Source of the DNA: Gymnothorax reevesii
Taxonomy: Eukaryota > Chordata > Actinopteri > Anguilliformes > Muraenidae
DNA: 64,000 nt
Assembly: GCA_029721435.1 (NCBI GenBank)
Contig: CM056586.1
Span: 68,845,679 to 68,909,678, forward strand
Reading direction: 5' to 3'
In this document: piece by piece, positions 34,001 to 44,199 of the stretch
Layout: each line of letters opens with the position of its first letter
Position numbering within the stretch: position 1 is the first letter of the stretch
The notes under the pieces: model-generated
Database searches by the model: none
What the model was told of the DNA's origin: nothing
The model's input: only the letters and a program-made list of their open reading frames with translations
Made by a program: the position numbers and the translations under genes

Positions 34001-37000
34001 CAAACATAATCCCTGTATTAAACAATATAATATATTCCGCATAACAAATCCCGCCCACTTCATACTAACCTTTTTTCGATCCCACTTCCCTGCCTTCATG
34101 GACATTGCAGCTTGCGGCAGGGATCTGAAACAACATCACCAAGTTAGTCAACCTGACCACGTGGTGATAGGAACACAAAAGGCACTACTTGCCAGAAAAC
34201 TGTGATGCGTTATCTTACCTGGAGAGGGATATCAACAGGGCACATGTCAGTTCAGCAGCACTGATCGTGTTCCCGCCGGGGGTACTGAAGGACACAAACA
34301 TTTCAGCACAATTAGCAATCTATGGTTGTACATGGTGGATAAAACCACAATTACAGACGTGTGAGCTGTAGGAGAAAAGTAACTTAATATAATTATTCTT
34401 TGTAAGTAAAAATGCACAAAGCATTTCATAGTTGTTGCTACTGATAACTAACAAGAAATGAAAATTTGATATATTTTGATTATTCAGTTATTTGCCAGAT
34501 TCGAACACTGAGAAATGTTCAACGCTTCTTACAGGGAACCTGTTATGCTTTCCTGCATTTTGTCTTACATATACAGTAACAATGAAGTATACTCTGAAGG
34601 ATACTCTGAACCCAGCATGATTCCCGAGAGTGACGGATTCCTTTCTGTGGCCATCTGTCCCTGGCACAGGATAATGTCAGATAATAAGGTTGACTTCTAT
34701 ATAGGCAAAAATAATAAGTGCAATGTCATTGACTGCAACAGCCAACACAAAAATGTCTTTATTTTCTGCCAGCGATGACAGATACAAAGAAGCAGTGGTT
34801 CAGATTTCCATTTCCAATTCCGGTTAACGGTGAAACTGAATTCCAAGAGTACTGTTAGCATTAGTCAAACTTGTACGGCTGGCTTGTCCGTGTAGCTAGC
34901 TATCCAGATAGATCCCTCTCAAAACTGCCAAATTAAATGTTTATTCAGAACCTATTGCTAGTTTAGCCAGAGGTGACAAATGAGGCTCGTTGATAAAAAC
35001 AGATAGAGTGGGTAACAGTTTTTAATGGAATTCAGTGGTGGAGGAGTAGCGTTGCCTTTCACAAAGAAATAAGGGGAAGTTAGCCAACAATTACTACTAC
35101 ACAAATACAAAGTGCACACCATTCTTAGCATGATGGAGTGATTTTCAAGTGTAGCTATACTTTATTTGGCAACTGCATGCCGCACTTTCTGATCGTAACC
35201 ATCATCCTTATAAGCTATTTGCTTAGCCTGCAGATGTTCCCTTTCCATACTCATTGTGCAGATCAATAGCTAGCTATAGCTCCCTAGTAACTAAATCAGT
35301 AATCTGAATTTATTGACTTTTTCGCCAACCAGAGCAGCGCTCATTTGATAGAGGGAATGCCCACTCCAAACAGCTTAGTCCTCAGAGGGTTAGGAATGAC
35401 AGGAGTCAAATGGCCCACAAATCATGGATTTTTATGTTTTTTTTCACAAAAACGTTTATGGACGTCCAAAAATATTTAAACTTGAACAAAAACAGCATGA
35501 TAAAGCCAGCCATTCAGCTCTCGGATTGGAATCCTAGCTTTTGAACAGCTGGCCAATCCTAACGCTTGAATGCTCCGAAGAGGTGTGTCTTTGCCAGAAT
35601 ATAGGTGGGTTCCATAATAACGTGGGAAGCACACTCAGAACAGCATAGTTTTTAGAGGGTTAGGAATGATAGGTATCAAATGGCCAAGAAAATCAAGGAT
35701 TTTTACATTGAATATTCTAACTTGAACAAAAACAGCATGACAGGTCCCCTTTGAAAGCATGAAACCAAAGTGTTGAAAGCTGTACACGGTGCTCGGACTG
35801 CGCCTTATCTTCATCTTACTTCATGACAATGATGCCTCTCTTCGTGGCTGCTTCCACATCAATGTTGTCAACACCTGTTCCTGCTCTGCCGATGATCTTG
35901 AGGTTAGCTGCTGCATTGATGACATCGGCAGTCACTTTCGTAGCAGATCTAACCACCAGGCCTTCATAGTCCTGGGCAGACAAAACGAAAACAATAGACT
36001 TCACAAAAAACATTGGCTGTAATTTTGGCTGTCACTTATTGTGAGATAACCAGACTATGATGAAACTAGGATCCCCGCTATGCCTGACCACTGAAGAAAT
36101 ATCATCTGACATCAGATATTAAATTAAAAATTTAAATAATTTCATAAAAATAGCATTTAAGGTTGCAATTAGGTCGCTAAATAATGTAAACAGTAATAGC
36201 TAATGTTGCTGAATATTGTTGGGCCATTTCAGCATGAACATAAGGGGGCTGCCAAGCTGTCACGGAATTACAGTCCCATTACATTTTGGGTTGTAACTCT
36301 AGAACTAAATAAGATAAAATAAAGTATATGTCATATTGAAGGTATTAACTTGTTCTTTAATATTATTAACTGAAAATATATTTTTTGAGAAGTTTTCATA
36401 GAAGAAACAAGCAAAAACTACTCCGTCACGGAATTACACAAAATTGACGTGGTTTTTTTAATGTTGTGTTTAACTATCCAGAAAGTGATGTTCCAATCAT
36501 AGATAAGTTATGAAACTTCAATATGTTCATATCTAAAGTGTTTTTTATTAATACTGAAAGTTATAGAAACAAATATTGACTTTAACTCTGCTTTATGGGC
36601 AAGAAATTTCAAAAAGTCAATGTCACGGAATTACAAGATGCAAATTGTCACGGAATGACAACAATAGTATTAATTAGTTTCAATGTATTTATTTCAATAT
36701 ATTATAAATATATACATAATTATTTACATTTTTATAGTTTAGCAATATATTACAATGAGTTTTCCACTTATAATGACCAATCATAATACATACTTCAAAA
36801 AAATTTTTTTAATCTCCATGTCAACATTGGCTTGGCAGCCCCCATAAGCAAACAGTCAGTTTATCCTTCTGATATCACCAGCACAACCTGCAGAAGATTA
36901 AGCCAGGAGTAATTGGCCATTTAACGAATGAGCAAAATCACAGTATAATTAAATATGCACAAACAGCCTGAACAATATGCCAAAGAGACAAACAATATGT

Positions 37001-40000
37001 CAAAAAGAAAGCAGTCAACAAAAATAAAATAAAACAGTGGCAAAGCTGCTGTGTCCGCTTGGCCAAACATGGCCAAAATGGACCGCCCCTTATTGGCCAA
37101 AATTTCGATCCGATTTCGCTCAAAATCGAACTTTGTCTCGACCTTATGACCATATATACACATATGAAATATGAGAAGGATCGGACATAAACAGAAGACG
37201 CAAGAGCGCAGACATGCCAAAAGTTTACATATGCACAAACGCACAACAGACCACCACTGAAGACATCATTTAGCCCCTTAGGCCTTTCGGCCAAGCGGGT
37301 TAAAAATCAGCATTTTTGAACAGCAGACAAGACTAAGATCAACCTGGCAACAAAGAGGAAGATGCCAGTCCTCCCCAGATTGCAGGGAACATTAGCCCTG
37401 CACCTACTGCCAAAAGATGCTTCCGCAGCTGACCCTGGGCCTGACGCCAAGCATCGAACGTTAGATTTATTCAATCGTGGCTGTCTGAGAGCAAATGCAA
37501 ATCCTGATTGGACAAGACAGGCATTGAATAAGCTCAGCTATTTGTGTAATAAATGAAATCGTCATTCAAAAACTGTATTTTGTATTTATTTGAGTTATCT
37601 TTGCCTCATATTAAAATTAGTTTCATGATTTGAAACATTAAAGTGTGAGAAATATGCAAAAAAAATAAGAAATCAGGAAGGGGGCAAATACTTTTTTACA
37701 GCACAAGGACCTATATATTTTTGGGTCATTTTTGACCCCAGGACCAATTAATACATAAAACCATCTTTTTGATCTCATTTTTGTAGTATTGCCAAAGACT
37801 GAGGGCATGTTCTCATTCATTTCGCTATAAACATGTAAAACTGCTTGATGTATAAATGGGAGGATGGGGTAGTTGTATTTTATTTACTTGGCTGTTAAAA
37901 TGATCAGTAGAAAGGCAGAAATGAGCAGAGAGGAGATTGGGTAACACTTTCAGGAACAAAAATCTTTTGTAGTTTTACATGGTGGGCATCAAACGGAGTC
38001 ATTTTGAGACTCAGTTTGCGAAGTTTACAGCATGCCATGCTCCATTGCTCCGTGTATAACGATGCAGCTAAAAAAAACAATAGTGCATTGATTTGATGGC
38101 CAAATGCAAGTCATTCGGGGCTGGCTTGCCTGGTTACAAACTGAAGCGGAATGGTGAGAGAGATCTGCTCAGGCCATCTGGGAGCTGACCAATCAGAGCT
38201 GGCTGGGGTTTCCGAGGGGGAACCTCCCTAGCTTTCTGTTTTGAGGGGGAACACAAACTATGCTAAATGAACTGGCACCCAACGAGCTGTTTAACGTGAG
38301 CCTTTATCAGACCAGCCCCTCTCCGCAGGCCCTATCCACACTGCCACTGTTTGCACTTTCACACAGAGGATTTGTCTGATTAAGTTGTCTTGATAAAACC
38401 CTCCGCAGCAGGCTACACTAGTGCTGGCTAACAAGCCACACTCCATCAATGTGCAGTATTTCTTTCATACCCAGGGTGGAGGGAATGCCACATAGCCAGA
38501 AATGTGAGTTCCATGTGGTTTCCAGATGATAAGTAACAAGTTGCCCAACCACAAACATACATTTGATAAACTATTCTGTGCACACATGACAGAACTCAAG
38601 GTTACATCGCATTCCGGGACGAGCATGGTGTTATTCAGGATGACACGGCGCATACACTGGTTTGATTTGCTTGATCGCCAGTGTTGTGCAAATTCTGAGA
38701 CCGCGGAAAAATCAAGGACCTATTCATTTCAAGACAGGCAAACGAAAAAAAAAAAAAGTTCCAGAAAAATGTGGCCGAAGCAGCGTGGGAGTTTTTTATT
38801 ATTTCAATTCATAATATTTCCTTTCACAAACTTACTGTGCCATGAGACTAATGAATGTGCCATGTCATTGCACAGACACTATCTTTGTTAATCCTGTGGG
38901 TGAAATTCTTTTAAATGAATACTTATTTAATTACAACAATTTTTTCTGAAATAACGTTACTTTGGGTAAGACGGAGCTGGACCGTCAATGCAACTCCTCT
39001 ATCCCTCTGGTGTGGTTCAAGCAAACACAATGCTAAATTTCGCCTCATTTTATTTGCAAGAAGAAGACCACAGGAACATTTTTATTTCCTCACTTTGAAG
39101 ATTCACTGCTCTGTTCACAACAAACTTACATTCACTATAACTGGATTTCGCACTGCCAAACAATAACGCCGCACGGTGAGCCATGTTTATCCCTCAAGGG
39201 GCAGTTTGCGAAAGTAGCAATGAAAATATCGGCTCTTTCAAGGGAGTCTGATCTTATTCCTCTCCGAGAGCCGTGAAAAGAATGGCTCATGGTACGTTTT
39301 TTCTTTCTAGGAGCTGAGGGTTACAAGGCTTACCTGCCAAATAATCACAAGGATATTATGATAGGGTAAGATTAGGCTCAGATTCAGCATTAACATTTGA
39401 CATCCAGCCAAAAGAATTAAATCTTGCATGCGCAGCCTGGGTTCAGAGGCATGAAATTAGAATATTTTTTGATGTGCAAATATTACACTCTGCTTTATTT
39501 CTTTTAGCCTACTGCAGGCTGCAGCTGTAGGGCATCCAAATGCCACAGCAGTTTTAAGTTTGGCTCATTTTCTAGTCCAATCATGTCTACCTTTTGTGAC
39601 TGGTGGGTTCATGTAGTTCATTTTCTCAAACTGAATACTTGTCCCATTGCATGCATGAGAGAGTATTAGAATAATACCGCCCCCGCCGACATGATAATCA
39701 TGACCTTAGCCAATCCTGGGATGAGTGCAATAAAATATCAGTCCAAACTGTGGGCACCCTGGTATAAATGTCTGTTTTTTGGTTAATTAACATTTTATCT
39801 TATTTGTCCATAGATTGTTATTGTTATTATCATTATTAATATTGTTGTTGCTGTTGTTGTTGTCAATGTGTCATTTGTATGTAATTCGTTTTTTGTCATC
39901 TATGGACCCAAGAGATTATTTGAATTGACGCCTGCATCACCAGGAGCTGGAGCTGAAGATACTGAAATAAATAATGCGACAAACATGACAGTTTTTCCAC

Positions 40001-42757
40001 GACATGTATTGGGCCGACAGAACACCAGAACTTACAGTGTAAAATGCATTCAAATTATGCCTACTATGGCCAAATGAAATGTCTGGTTATTTGCTAGTTA
40101 TTTTGACAGAGTACTATAGAGCACAAAACGGTGGTGAGGTTACTGAAATTACAGATTAGTTCTAAGAAGTTCTTGAATGAAAGTTGATTTTTAGCCACTG
40201 AGGCCTATTGTAAATCTGAAATGCTGCTGGAAGCAACATCATCCAGGCAAAGCGAATCCCCGGACTGCTGGGAGCTTCACAATGCAACCAAGACCGGCGC
40301 CGTTTTTCACCGTAGATAAGAAGCAACAGCAACGACTCTCCTCACTTGCTGATTCATGAAAAATTTTGTGATACAAAACCCCAGCATTGAAACATTCCTG
40401 CAGTCCCTCCAACATTCAAAAGTGGAAGAAATAACAATTGAATGAATAAATATCATTATTAATATAAACTTACTTTAGACCTGTTTCACTACAAAGTGTA
40501 ACATCACCGCCAAAATTTCAACGAGGGTCATTCTGTGTGAAATGAACAAATTTTCAGAAAGGTTCCAGTGGGGTTCCTCTTCGAATTGGCAAAATACACC
40601 TTAGGGTGTTGTGTCAAACAAAGGGATCCCGAGTTTCAGCTCAATATTTCAAACGGTTTTCGTGTGGTTTTGCACTCTTGAATCTCGTTGGCTCATGTGC
40701 GTTTTTGGAAGGCGGTAGAATCTTTTCTTAATAAAATAGAAAGCTGACAATTGCTACACAGGTTAATTTTTACCCTGGCTTTCTGATCTGGCATCAAAAT
40801 TGCAGTCTGATTAACCATTAGGGATCTAAAAGCATTTGAAAACGGGATTTTGATTGGACAGAATTTTTTTTTTCTCCCACAATTTGATGTCTCATTGTGT
40901 GGTCAGCTTCATACCAAGACCCAAATATCAAATAGACATGTTATTTGGGTAGCAATATACCACAAAATAAACATTTAATGAAAAAGTTATGGGCCTCTGA
41001 AAATGGTCACACTGTAAAAAAAATAAATAAATAAAAACACCAGGGGTGCCCCCTACAGTCAGGGAGATGGTTGACCGTGTAGACGGTTAGGCAGCTTAAT
41101 GAAATTTTTCCACTTAAAAGGTACACATCTTGGCAACAGTTGGTTCAAATATTAATATCTCAACTCTTTCACCATAAACTAGATTTTTGGAAAAAAAAAG
41201 AAGTGCAACAAACATCAAATGTTGGCAATGATCTGCAGCACACCTCAAAATCCACACAAATATAATTCACTGACCACAGAATAAAGGTTTTCCTGTGGTC
41301 ATCATCATCCCCTGACCTAAACCACATGAAAAATCTGGGGTTGAGCTGAAGAGGAGATTCCACAAGCATCAAGAGCAGAATCTGAAGGATCTAAAAAATT
41401 TTTGTATGGAGGAATGGTTCCAGATCCAGCGCCACGTGTTCTCCAGCCTCCTGACGCATGCAATTTTTTTTTTTTAAAGGCTCAAAGCAGTTGTCTTGGG
41501 AAAGTGAGGATGCACAAAATGGTAAAGGAAGCGGTGCCAATAATTGTGGCTGATACACTGTTAACGAGTTGTCAACTTGTTGTCTATGTCAACGTGTATG
41601 ATTCGCGTGAAAAAAATCTTGTTTTTGAATTGCATGGCTTTATGCCGGTGTAAACTGCACCATGCGAAATCTGGCCCCGTGAAAATTCTCTTAGAGTTGG
41701 CTGAAGGGCAAGGGCACCACAGAGTTTATATTCACATCTCCTCTCCCCATCGTTATGAAGTTTCCTCCATAGCCGTCACTTGGTAGCGAAAGTGCCCGTG
41801 GTGAGGGATAGGCTCGGGAAAGGACCGGGGGTCTCGAAAGCTTACGGGAGGAGTTTGGACCTTAAAGTGCGGCGACAGCGCCCACTGCGTAACCGTGCCG
41901 CACACGCAAGGTGATTTTACATCGTTCAGCAGAGCATTCGCGAGACTTGGAGCACATCAATGCGCAACAGACTCCGCACTCAAACTGCCGGGTTAGGCCA
42001 GCCTAATTTTAAACCGCATTTTACTTGCAGTCCAGCTGCAGTACGAGAGGTGACCGCGCTGAACCCGGCGATGCACATGAAGCATCCTGACATTAAACAG
42101 TATTGCGACTGGAGAACAACACATGCAACATGTAACCTCAATAGCAAAATAAAAAATAAATAGGCCTGGTGTGTCGCGGTAGCCCTTTCCGCTTAAGACG
42201 TATTTAATTCGAATATGCGTTTGCAAGTTCTCGCGCTTGTTGCATCAGACTGACTCAAAGGCAGCACATGCGCCCAATTGGAGGAGGCTGCACGAATCAC
42301 GACGACCAATAACTATTAAGATAGACAGCCAAAAACTGACACGATAAACATTTTTACATGCCTATTTTCATGAGAAAGTACACGATCCCTTTTACAGTTA
42401 GTACGCGGTGGATACATTTTCCAGTAAGCTAGTTCAAATCACGTTTCCCTCGATTATCAAGGCAGTGATACAGCATCAGCTGCAAACGTTATCTTGCCGT
42501 AATTCGACAAACCAGTCTTATTAGCTTATGCTACGAATGCGGATCATGCAATCAGTTACTTGACATCGCGAACTCTGAGAAGCATTCGATGCGATTTAAA
42601 TGCAAGGCCTGTAGCTTACCTTCAATTCAGCAATCAGCTCATCTTTGGTCATGCTTTGCCTTTCCGTGACCTGAATGCCATTATCCTGCAAGATTTTCTT
42701 GCAGGATGGATCCACAGAATCGCTGATCAAAATCCGTTTAATTGAAGAAAGATACAT
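19066..42757 (-). CDS. phgdh: D-3-phosphoglycerate dehydrogenase, 12 coding exons
   Basis: Exons in transcript order: 42757-42620, 35971-35820, 34284-34219, 34124-34070, 31631-31533, 31451-31319, 28063-27915, 22789-22637, 21557-21419, 20800-20673, 20429-20204, 19232-19066. All junctions are GT-AG with consistent phase, giving 1605 nt and 534 aa, against 533 in human. The enzyme oxidises 3-phosphoglycerate with NAD+, the first step of cytosolic serine synthesis. The substrate-binding domain starts with ILISDSVDP and [13 protein letters not shown]. The Rossmann motif GLGRIG lies at residues 152-157 with the NAD-ribose Asp at 175 (GYDP). The catalytic set is present: Arg236 (NCARGG), Glu265 (VEEPP) and His283 ([12 protein letters not shown]). 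The C-terminal intervening and ACT-like regulatory parts follow ([20 protein letters not shown]). The start MYLSSIKR was chosen because it aligns with the usual N-terminus; an upstream in-frame Met exists. Introns are rich in transposons. Confidence 0.96.
19550..19870. repeat. Dispersed repeat with GTTATGCTCCGGAAAC-type units
   Basis: GAGTTATGGTCCGGAAACGA (about 19630) and GAGTTATGCTCCGGAAACAA (about 19800) form an internal direct repeat. It ends in a GACGCCAACGCC stretch. It lies in phgdh intron 11. No coding evidence. Confidence 0.45.
20550..20605. repeat. (CA)n/(CG CA)n microsatellite
   Basis: Imperfect CACACG/CACACA dinucleotide run in phgdh intron 10. Confidence 0.8.
20956..21210. repeat. 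Tc1-like terminal fragment
   Basis: ATACAGTCATGTCCATAAATATTTGGGCA is a common fish Tc1-like terminal inverted repeat. A related end lies at 63137-63250 (ACAGTCGGGTCCACAAGTATTTGGACA). It sits in phgdh intron 9. Confidence 0.5.
21800..22480 (-). mobile_element. Degenerate Tc1-like transposase fragment
   Basis: On the minus strand the peptide [12 protein letters not shown] (about 22250) is the conserved Tc1 transposase block between the first and second catalytic acids. The surrounding text, when read on the plus strand, follows a known Tc1 pattern (ATTGGAGG-, CAGGACTTTGACACGGCCACTCC, CAGCCCCAGACCATCACACT). Frames are broken. It occupies most of phgdh intron 8. Confidence 0.75.
23595..23622. 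repeat. (CA)n microsatellite
   Basis: Perfect CA dinucleotide run of about 14 units in phgdh intron 7. Confidence 0.9.
23745..24207 (+). repeat. 5S-rRNA-derived SINE
   Basis: The head GCCATACCAC...GAAGCTAAGCAGGTGTGGGCTTGGTCAGTACT follows the 5S rRNA gene, including its internal Pol III promoter. The body contains GACGTTAAACCAAGGTCCTGAC and GTGGTCATTAAAGATCCTATGACAC. The 3' end is CTCAACGGGACTTTCCTGGTTAAATAAGGGATAAATG, the LINE-shared tail found on SINE3-type elements. A second GCCATACCACAATT lies 35 bp upstream, so the head is partly duplicated. Confidence 0.85.
23858..23871 (+). promoter_or_regulatory. CTCF-like motif inside the SINE (CCAGTAGGTGGCGA)
   Basis: 13 of 14 positions fit CCASYAGRKGGCRS. 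Binding is untested. Confidence 0.35.
24320..24532 (+). repeat. Left arm: inverted array of AATGTAATAACTGCCCGAT units
   Basis: About ten copies of a 17-21 bp unit based on GATAATGTAATAACTGCC. The unit order matches, in reverse complement, the array at 26977-27165 (for example GTAATAAAATTAAC, GTAATAACTTCAACCG, AGCTGCCTGCCCGATA). The two arrays are therefore terminal inverted repeats with internal repetition. Confidence 0.75.
24553..24740. repeat. MITE-like end (GGGCCCGTCCACACAAG)
   Basis: GGGCCCGTCCACACAAGAACAA followed by GAAAACGCAG text is typical of a fish DNA-transposon terminus family. It lies just inside the left inverted array. The partner end was not found with confidence. Confidence 0.4.
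24742..25212 (+). repeat. LTR-like dispersed repeat, copy 2
   Basis: Same element as at 9230-9707. It has TGTTAAGCCCAG, GAGTATACAAGGA in place of the TATA box, CAGACCCGTCACC and the 3' end GTCTGTCATCCCTTGCTGTC...GGGACCGTAACA. The TATA is mutated (TATACAA) relative to copies 1 and 3. Confidence 0.6.
25480..26410 (-). mobile_element. Degenerate LINE reverse transcriptase
   Basis: The minus strand encodes [25 protein letters not shown] (RT finger), then [17 protein letters not shown], then [19 protein letters not shown], then LYADDVALF (about 25800-25760, active-site YADD). These are in order but broken by frameshifts. The pattern fits the L2/CR1/Rex-like non-LTR group. It sits between the two inverted arrays, in phgdh intron 7. 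Confidence 0.85.
26636..26976 (+). repeat. Composite repeat: GGCGGCACGGTGGC head and AATAAAGTATATCTTATC tail
   Basis: The head (about 26647-26805) matches the repeat at 13452. The tail, with GGATGGGTTAAATACAGAGGATGAATTACCCCAC...TCAATAAAGTATATCTTATC, is a common fish retroposon 3' end. The two halves may be one element or a nested pair. Confidence 0.6.
26977..27165 (-). repeat. Right arm of the inverted array pair
   Basis: Reverse-complement units (TTACATTATCGGGCAG type) repeat the order seen at 24320-24532. Together they bound a 2.85-kb composite segment. Confidence 0.75.
27389..27893 (+). repeat. Dispersed repeat, copy 2
   Basis: Homologous to 12388-12818, with extra sequence (TTGGTATGGGTAACTAG and a GACA/GATG run at 27805-27840). 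The 3' block ends 20 bp before the splice donor of phgdh exon 7, so the insertion nearly abuts the exon. Confidence 0.7.
28156..28611. mobile_element. Harbinger-like MITE with TTA target duplication
   Basis: The left end GGCCGGTACACACTGTACGATTT and the reverse complement of the right end GGCCGGTACACCCTGTAGGATTT are inverted repeats of about 23 bp. TTA flanks both sides (28153-28155 and 28612-28614), the target duplication typical of PIF/Harbinger. Non-coding. It lies in phgdh intron 6. Confidence 0.7.
28735..28770. repeat. (GT)n/(GC)n microsatellite
   Basis: Purine-pyrimidine alternating tract GTGTGCG...GCGCGCGTGTGTG, a potential Z-DNA former, in phgdh intron 6. Confidence 0.8.
28820..30387 (-). 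mobile_element. Near full-length Tc1-like transposon with inactivated transposase
   Basis: The ends CAGTGGGAGAAATAAGTATTTGACCCC and (reverse complement) CAGTGGGGGGAAATAAGTATTTGACCCC are terminal inverted repeats. A second block (CTATAATTTTA...ACAGTGAGAGACA) is repeated further in, so the repeats are long (about 200 bp, IR/DR style). The minus-strand transposase reads [11 protein letters not shown], then after a frameshift [15 protein letters not shown] and [15 protein letters not shown]. The middle catalytic Asp is replaced by Asn (NNYPKH), and a frame break lies between the first and second catalytic blocks, so it is non-autonomous. It occupies phgdh intron 6. Confidence 0.9.
31207..31346 (-). 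repeat. 4 x 35-bp tandem repeat spanning the phgdh exon 6 donor
   Basis: Four 35-bp units: 31312-31346, 31277-31311, 31242-31276 and 31207-31241. The first contains the last 28 nt of phgdh exon 6 (coding [10 protein letters not shown]) plus GTGAGCG. The next three are diverged copies lying in the intron, each keeping GACAG|GTGACC or GACGG|GT(G/C)ACC at the donor position. GT dinucleotides of the donor copies are at 31318-31317, 31283-31282, 31248-31247 and 31213-31212. Confidence 0.9.
32340..33929 (-). mobile_element. Tc1-like transposon with ~120-bp inverted repeats
   Basis: The left end CCCCAATTCCAATAAAGTTGGGAC... and the reverse complement of the right end CCCGAATTCCAGTGAAGTTCAGAC... share about 120 bp, including CCCACATTTTATTCACAGTAGAACA. 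The minus strand carries transposase pieces: [13 protein letters not shown] (helix-turn-helix), [12 protein letters not shown] (first catalytic Asp), [15 protein letters not shown] and [21 protein letters not shown]. In the last piece the usual IENLW glutamate is replaced by Asp (IDNVW). Frameshifts separate the pieces. The element fills phgdh intron 5 and ends 141 bp from exon 4. Confidence 0.88.
34990..35120. repeat. Dispersed repeat shared with 61215-61330
   Basis: ACAGATAGAGTGGGTAACAG, GGAGGAGTAGCG and GTTAGCCAACAATTACTACTAC recur in reverse complement at 61215-61330. Unassigned family, in phgdh intron 2. Confidence 0.55.
35340..35755. repeat. Two ~110-bp direct repeats (GAGGGTTAGGAATGA units)
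   Basis: CAGAGGGTTAGGAATGACAG...TCAAATGGCC...ATGGATTTTTA (about 35380) recurs at about 35650 as AGAGGGTTAGGAATGATAG...TCAAATGGCCAAG. Each is followed by CTTGAACAAAAACAGCATGA. The spacing of about 265 bp suggests a segmental tandem duplication next to phgdh exon 2. Confidence 0.6.
36245..36843. mobile_element. 0.6-kb AT-rich DNA element with GTCACGGAATTACA repeats
   Basis: The termini GGGGCTGCCAAGC and GCTTGGCAGCCCC are inverted repeats, with ATAAG on both flanks (36240-36244 and 36844-36848), consistent with a 5-bp target duplication. Inside, GTCACGGAATTACA occurs at 36259-36272, 36425-36438 and 36622-36635, and a one-base variant (GTCACGGAATGACA) at 36647-36660. These lie near both thirds of the element and look like transposase-binding motifs. 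No protein coding. phgdh intron 1. Confidence 0.7.
37580..37707. repeat. Tc1/mariner-type terminal fragment
   Basis: Ends GGAAGGGGGCAAATACTTTTTTACAGCAC, a relative of the terminus at 2862-2950. phgdh intron 1. Confidence 0.55.
37710..41180. other. phgdh intron 1, remainder
   Basis: No exon or recognisable transposase is seen. A TTG/TTA low-complexity tract lies at 39815-39865 and a CTCF-like site on the minus strand at about 41048-41061 (12 of 14 consensus positions). The block at 40470-41020 looks like old repeat DNA. Confidence 0.4.
41190..41500 (+). mobile_element. Tc1-like transposase 3' fragment
   Basis: [14 protein letters not shown] (about 41300) and the following [15 protein letters not shown] text match the IENLW region and C-terminus of Tc1 transposases, with several stops. 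phgdh intron 1. Confidence 0.6.
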
Positions 42758-42888
42758 TTTCACCGTTTCAGCAGTGGAGAAAGTTATGAGTGATGTTCTG
42801 TCTTTCGTGCAACTTCTCAGAAAACGAGAAGCCAATAGGATTTTTGCAGGCGTGAACAGCAGACTGTAAAAAAAGGACTAAGTGGTGA

Positions 42889-42902
42889 TGACGTCACTTA
42901 TA
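42889..42902 (-). promoter_or_regulatory. CRE/ATF-type palindrome and TATA-like motif upstream of phgdh
   Basis: TGACGTCA at 42889-42896, within GTGATGACGTCACTT, with TATAAG immediately 5' of it on the minus strand (42897-42902). They lie 132 bp upstream of the phgdh ATG at 42757. PHGDH is a known ATF4-responsive gene in vertebrates, so a CRE-like site here is plausible; that it is used is inference. Confidence 0.5.
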
Positions 42903-43436
42903 CACTTGTCGTGCGATTTTGAAAAGCGTTGGGAGTTTATTCATGTATGTGGTTCTGCCCCTCCCGCAAGTATCCGCGACCGCAGGATGAAACGTTTCTT
43001 CCACTGTTTGCCTGTGTAGTGGGTAATTCGACTGGAATGTTGCGACCTGGGTTCCTACCTGATCTGAGTCGCGCATGCGTGCTGTCTTTGGGAGCTCTAA
43101 AGCAACCAATTGCGAGTCGGGCATGCACCTTATCACATCATTTTACCTTCCGAAAATCCTGCCCTCATTTAAGCCAGATGGTGTCATGGTAGTTTTCCCA
43201 ATGCATACCGCGATGGATTTTTTACTCCCCATTTTTGGTAGTATTCTGAGGCATGATGCTGCCTTGCTGGAAAATGCTACCGCAACGCAAAACAACCGCA
43301 ACATCTTTGTTTTTGCCTTAATATTACACTATGAATTAGCCTACACTTGCAAGTAAACTTCGATGTTCGTTAACTTGTTATAACATACGCGAATGTTATA
43401 ACAAGCTTGCTGCGTTTGTTTAATGATTATATGTTG

Positions 43437-43698
43437 CATTCCGCCATCATCCAGTGTCGACTTTTGGGCCAGGTCACGCGGTAACAGAGTTACAAAATTG
43501 GTTTATTTTGTATCATAGCTCCAAATTTAAGTAAGATAGAGCTACAATTTAAATGGCTTTGTGTAGGTCTTCCCTAGCACTTCAAAAAACAAAATAGCCA
43601 ATTTTGTTCATTTGATTTATTTTGGGTGAAAACTGGCAAAAAACTGGTCGGTAACGCGTGACCTGGCCCAAAAGTCGACACTGGATCATGGCGGAATG
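43437..43698. mobile_element. 262-bp foldback element with ~45-bp inverted repeats
   Basis: CATTCCGCCATCATCCAGTG TCGACTTTTGGGCCAGGTCA at the left is repeated as reverse complement at the right with one or two mismatches. The arms are about 43437-43483 and 43652-43698. It lies in the spacer between phgdh and fastkd1. No coding capacity. Confidence 0.8.
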
Positions 43699-44199
43699 TT
43701 TTGCAGAGAGCAAACAAACTTGCATAGTGCACCTTTAAGTAAACCCACAGCATAAGATCATACTTAAGAAGATTTAAATTCTTGATAAAATTATAGGATT
43801 GCCATTGCAGTTGGAATGAAATCCAGCATGCACACAGGTCTGCCAGGACTCCGTTTGAGAACCATTACTCAAAATAAGGAAGCGCATTGCATTTCACTTT
43901 TGAAAAAAAATCTGCTCTGCTTTTCTGAATGAACGACATAATTATCGTGGAATTCCAAGAAAAGTTATCTCATGAATTCTGAAAAAAATAGATAGCAGAC
44001 TTTTATTTTCTCAAGTGAATACACTGCACTTCAGTAGGAAAGTACATTATTCTGAAGTAATACATTCAGTTGGTGGGGGTAACACACCAGAGTGGGTGTT
44101 GCGTCTATGGAGAAGAAGACGAACAAGAAGTAACACTTGTCATCATATTTTGCAAACGAGTTTGAAAAATGAAGTTATCTGTCTGTCTTTTCTGTTGAA

